Below are positions 61,229-64,000 of a DNA stretch of 64,000 nt, one piece after another; position 1 is the stretch's first letter; each line of letters starts with the position of its first letter. The notes under the pieces were generated by a model. It was not told the origin of the DNA. It searched no databases and saw only the letters and a list, made by a program, of their open reading frames with translations. Source of the stretch: Pseudomonas fluorescens (lineage in GTDB: Bacteria; Pseudomonadota; Gammaproteobacteria; Pseudomonadales; Pseudomonadaceae); assembly GCF_003732425.1 (NCBI RefSeq), contig NZ_MOBX01000005.1:124001-188000 (forward strand). Direction: 5' to 3'. The position numbers and the translations under genes were made by a program.

Positions 61229-63573
61229 GCCAACATCATCAAGCCGACCAGAAACCTGTCCCGCGCTACAAGCCTTACAAAGGTGCCGCCGGCGGCTGGG
61301 GTGCGCTGATCAGTGTGGCTCAGGCCTGGTTGACCAGCGACAACGCCCTGAAAAACCTGCGCATGATGCTCAAGACCAACCAGAACGGCGGTTTCGACTG
61401 CCCGGGTTGCGCGTGGGGCGATTCGCCGGAAAGCGGCATGGTCAAGTTCTGCGAGAACGGCGCCAAAGCGGTGAACTGGGAAGCGACCAAGCGCCGCGTC
61501 GATGCCAAGTTCTTCGCCAAACACAGCGTCACTTCGCTGCTGGAGCAGAGCGATTACTGGCTGGAGTACCAGGGCCGTCTGACCGAGCCGATGGTTTATG
61601 ACGCCGAAACCGATCGCTACAAACCGATCAGTTGGGACGACGCCTACGCGCTGATCGCCAAACACCTGCAAAGCCTGCCGAGCCCGGATCTGGCCGAGTT
61701 TTACACCTCGGGTCGTGCCAGCAACGAGGCGGCGTACCTGTATCAGCTGTTCGTGCGCGCCTACGGCACCAACAACTTCCCTGACTGCTCGAACATGTGC
61801 CACGAAGCCAGCGGTGTGGCGTTGGCGCAAAGTGTCGGCGTCGGCAAAGGCACCGTGACCTTCGACGATTTCGAACACGCCGATGCGATTTTCGTCTGGG
61901 GCCAGAATCCGGGCACCAACCACCCGCGCATGCTCGAACCCTTGCGTGAAGCGGTGAAACGCGGCGCGCAAGTGGTGTGCATCAACCCATTGAAAGAGCG
62001 GGGTCTGGAGCGTTTCCAGCACCCGCAACACCCGATCGAAATGCTCACCAACGGTGACAAGCCGACCAACACCGCGTATTTCCGCCCGGCACTCGGTGGC
62101 GACATGGCCGTGCTGCGCGGCATGGCCAAGTTCCTCCTGCAGTGGGAACGCGATGCGCAGAAGGCTGGCGAACCTGCCGTGTTCGATCACGATTTCCTCA
62201 ACGCCCACAGCGCCAACGTGCTCGAGTACCTCGGCGTGGTCGATGACACGCCGTGGGAACAGATCGTCGAGCAGTCCGGCCTGACCCTCGTAGAAATCGA
62301 GCAAGCCGCGCGCATGTACGCCAAGGGCAAGAACGTGATCATGTGCTGGGCGATGGGCATCACCCAGCATCGCCATTCGGTGCCGACCATCCAGGAAATC
62401 GCCAACCTGATGCTGTTGCGCGGCAACATCGGTAAACCAGGCGCCGGCCTGTGCCCGGTGCGTGGCCACAGTAACGTGCAGGGCGACCGCACGATGGGCA
62501 TCAACGAGCGTCCGCCGGTGGCGTTCCTCGATTCGCTGGAGCGACGCTTCCAGTTCAAGGTGCCACGCCACAACGGCCACAACGTGGTCGAAGCGATCCA
62601 CGCGATGGCTGAAGGTCGCGCCAAAGTCTTCATCGGTCTGGGCGGCAACTTCGCCCAAGCCACGCCAGACAGCCCGCGCACGTTCGAGGCGCTGAGCAAT
62701 TGCGACCTGACTGTGCAGATCAGTACCAAACTCAACCGCAGCCATCTGGCTCACGGTAAGGACGCGTTGATCCTGCCGTGCCTCGGTCGGACCGACATCG
62801 ACATCCAGACCGAAGGCCCGCAAGCCGTCACCGTGGAAGACTCGTTCAGCATGGTTCACGCCTCCAACGGTCAGTTGCAGCCGCTGTCGAACCAGATGCG
62901 TTCGGAGCCGTCGATCATCGCCGGTATCGCCGCCGCCACACTGGGCAGCAAACCGGTGGACTGGAACTGGCTGGTGGCTGATTACGGGCGCATCCGCGAA
63001 CTGATCGCCGACACCATTCCCAACTTCAAAGAATTCAACGAAAAGATCAAGAACCCGGGCGGCTTCTACCTCGGCAACAGCGCTGGCGCGCGCAAGTGGA
63101 ACACGCCGTCGGGCCGCGCCAACTTCCGCGCGAACATGTTGCCGAAAGATCTGGTGCACGAACGCACCCGCGCCACCGGGCAACTGCCGGACCTGATCTT
63201 GCAATCGATGCGCTCCCACGATCAGTACAACACGACGATTTATGGCCTCGACGACCGTTATCGCGGGGTGAAAGGCCAGCGCGATGTGCTGTTCGCCAAC
63301 GAGGCCGACATCATTCGTCTGGGCTTCCGTCCGGGGCAGAAGGCAGACATCGTGTCGATCTGGGACGATGGTCGCGAGCGTCGCGTGAAGGGCTTCACGC
63401 TGCTGGCGTTTGATATTCCCGCCGGACAAGCGGCCGCGTATTACCCGGAAGTGAATCCGCTGGTGCCGCTGGAAAGCACTGGGGATGGCAGCCATACGCC
63501 GACGTCGAAGTTCATTGCGATCCGGTTGGAAGCGGCGAGCGAGACTGGATTGATCATGGCCAAATCGGCCTGA
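61225..63573 (+). CDS. FdhF/YdeP-family molybdopterin oxidoreductase
   Basis: 782 residues from a GTG that overlaps the fdhD stop. An N-terminal segment FDCPGCAWGDSP could bind a cluster in place of the CxxC ferredoxin-like motif of classical FdhF. Molybdopterin motifs follow: YTSGRASNEAAYLYQLFVRA, DCSNMCHEASGVALAQSVG with the Mo-site Cys, FVWGQNPGTNHPRML, GHSNVQGDRTMGI and a C-terminal MGD-binding domain (ARKWNTPSGRANF). This matches the YdeP group. Formate oxidation is plausible but not proven; E. coli YdeP has been linked to acid resistance. Confidence 0.93.
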   Translation: MSQHHQADQKPVPRYKPYKGAAGGWGALISVAQAWLTSDNALKNLRMMLKTNQNGGFDCPGCAWGDSPESGMVKFCENGAKAVNWEATKRRVDAKFFAKHSVTSLLEQSDYWLEYQGRLTEPMVYDAETDRYKPISWDDAYALIAKHLQSLPSPDLAEFYTSGRASNEAAYLYQLFVRAYGTNNFPDCSNMCHEASGVALAQSVGVGKGTVTFDDFEHADAIFVWGQNPGTNHPRMLEPLREAVKRGAQVVCINPLKERGLERFQHPQHPIEMLTNGDKPTNTAYFRPALGGDMAVLRGMAKFLLQWERDAQKAGEPAVFDHDFLNAHSANVLEYLGVVDDTPWEQIVEQSGLTLVEIEQAARMYAKGKNVIMCWAMGITQHRHSVPTIQEIANLMLLRGNIGKPGAGLCPVRGHSNVQGDRTMGINERPPVAFLDSLERRFQFKVPRHNGHNVVEAIHAMAEGRAKVFIGLGGNFAQATPDSPRTFEALSNCDLTVQISTKLNRSHLAHGKDALILPCLGRTDIDIQTEGPQAVTVEDSFSMVHASNGQLQPLSNQMRSEPSIIAGIAAATLGSKPVDWNWLVADYGRIRELIADTIPNFKEFNEKIKNPGGFYLGNSAGARKWNTPSGRANFRANMLPKDLVHERTRATGQLPDLILQSMRSHDQYNTTIYGLDDRYRGVKGQRDVLFANEADIIRLGFRPGQKADIVSIWDDGRERRVKGFTLLAFDIPAGQAAAYYPEVNPLVPLESTGDGSHTPTSKFIAIRLEAASETGLIMAKSA

Positions 63574-63585
63574 CGATTGGCCCCA

Positions 63586-63717
63586 CTGTGGCGAGGGAGC
63601 TTGCCCCCGCTGGAGGCCGAAGGACTCCCATTCCTTTTAAAGCGTTGCGTCGGGTGAACGCGTCAACCGGTTTGGGGCCGCTTCGCAGCCTAGCGGGAGC
63701 AAACTCCCTCGCCACAG
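63586..63717. repeat. REP-like inverted pair, family C
   Basis: CTGTGGCGAGGGAGCTTG and its near complement (one arm has AAACTCCC) flank about 90 bases downstream of the FdhF/YdeP-like gene. Confidence 0.9.
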
Positions 63718-63758
63718 AGTTGTGTAATTATCTGCGGATTGGACTTTTCAAACGCCCA

Positions 63759-63790
63759 CAAAAAAGGCCGCTTTTTCACAAAAGCGGCCT
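63759..63790 (-). terminator. Terminator-like hairpin (minus-strand orientation)
   Basis: AGGCCGCTTT / AAAGCGGCCT with a 6-base loop is followed on the minus strand by TTTTTT. No minus-strand gene is seen to its right in the window. Confidence 0.55.
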
Positions 63791-63856
63791 GTCCGAAGTA
63801 GCTAAAGACCGGCGAAAAACCGTTAAGTTCCGCCCATAAAACAGTAACTTACGTTT

Positions 63857-63866
63857 TTGTATACAA
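63857..63866. promoter_or_regulatory. Palindrome TTGTATACAA upstream of the last gene
   Basis: A perfect 10-base palindrome of the type bound by FadR/FCD-subfamily GntR regulators lies 82 bases before the ATG at 63949. It may be an operator for the last gene. Confidence 0.45.
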
Positions 63867-63948
63867 GTCGTGTTATTCGTCGGATTTCGATTGTCACGCT
63901 TGTTACACAGCCTCAGGATCGGCGCCGTCATCCCTTTGAGGCTCATCT

Positions 63949-64000
63949 ATGAAGTTCTCCTCGATTCTCTTGTTGTCCCTTGGCCTGGTCAGTGGTTTTG
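63949..64000 (+). CDS. Start of a secreted-protein gene (truncated by the window edge)
   Basis: Only 17 codons are inside the window. They read MKFSSILLLSLGLVSGF, a signal-peptide-like start with a positive residue followed by a hydrophobic core. A GAGG tract lies 9 bases upstream. The mature product cannot be identified. Confidence 0.7.
   Translation, partial: MKFSSILLLSLGLVSGF

Noticed and set aside
61219..63495. 758-codon minus-strand open frame opposite the FdhF/YdeP-like gene
   Set aside because: Shadow frame caused by high-GC codon bias; no domain or ribosome binding site.

Overview
The window is chromosomal DNA of a Pseudomonas, most likely of the P. fluorescens group. The evidence is the high-GC coding style, the gene orders secB-grxC-rhodanese-gpmI-envC-ctpA-yibQ and hisB-hisH-DUF2164-hisA-hisF, and the REP-type inverted repeats typical of that group between genes. 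The subgroup is an inference; no 16S gene is present.

Layout. 1-2.4 kb: the N-terminal 786 codons of a large minus-strand leucine-rich-repeat protein that resembles NEL-type E3 ligase effectors and runs off the left edge. 2.5-10.1 kb: housekeeping block (trmL; secB, grxC and a rhodanese-like membrane protein; gpmI; then envC, ctpA and a YibQ-type deacetylase-like protein, a cell-envelope operon). 10.2-12.4 kb: a Vps62-like protein facing a periplasmic solute-binding protein. 12.4-15.5 kb: histidine biosynthesis hisBHAF with a DUF2164 gene. 15.7-22 kb: OFA-type MFS transporter, PanZ-like acetyltransferase, AsmA-mutY-yggX operon, tRNA-Phe. 22-28 kb: small envelope proteins, a DUF1016 PDDEXK nuclease, an alpha/beta hydrolase, a tandem pair of small basic-headed paralogues, and a GABA-type permease behind a good sigma-54 promoter. 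28.4-33.8 kb: a basic-amino-acid type ABC transporter operon, a methyltransferase and an FkbM methyltransferase.

33.9-37.5 kb is the accessory part. Directly after tRNA-Thr the DNA becomes more AT-rich and carries an HTH-antitoxin remnant, a cassette that looks like the C4 antisense RNA system of P1/P4-type phages (structured RNA, duplicated target, 28-codon ORF translationally coupled to a DUF3077/DUF6124-like gene), a RES/Xre toxin-antitoxin pair, and a PBECR2-like nuclease gene split by a frameshift in a homopolymer. No integrase is seen.

37.6-45.5 kb: a LysR regulator converging on a tightly overlapped four-gene operon (isoleucine-4-hydroxylase-like Fe(II)/2-oxoglutarate dioxygenase, GNAT acetyltransferase, AzlC, AzlD), which reads as a unit for modifying and exporting an amino acid. 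Then an OprD porin, a DsbA-family protein and a TonB siderophore receptor behind a Fur box. 45.6-51.3 kb: agmatine-to-putrescine genes aguA-aguB next to a 970-residue kinase/aminotransferase fusion. 51.5-64 kb: a DUF3916-like gene, a lone rmlC, the dctB-dctD two-component system, a thioesterase, cysQ-nudE, yrfG, a BON-LysM protein, and a LysR-fdhD-FdhF/YdeP-like oxidoreductase unit, ending with the first 17 codons of a secreted-protein gene.

Most candidate novelty is in the tRNA-Thr island, the dioxygenase-AzlCD operon, the tandem small paralogues and the fusion aminotransferase. No CRISPR array, rRNA, insertion sequence or complete prophage was seen.
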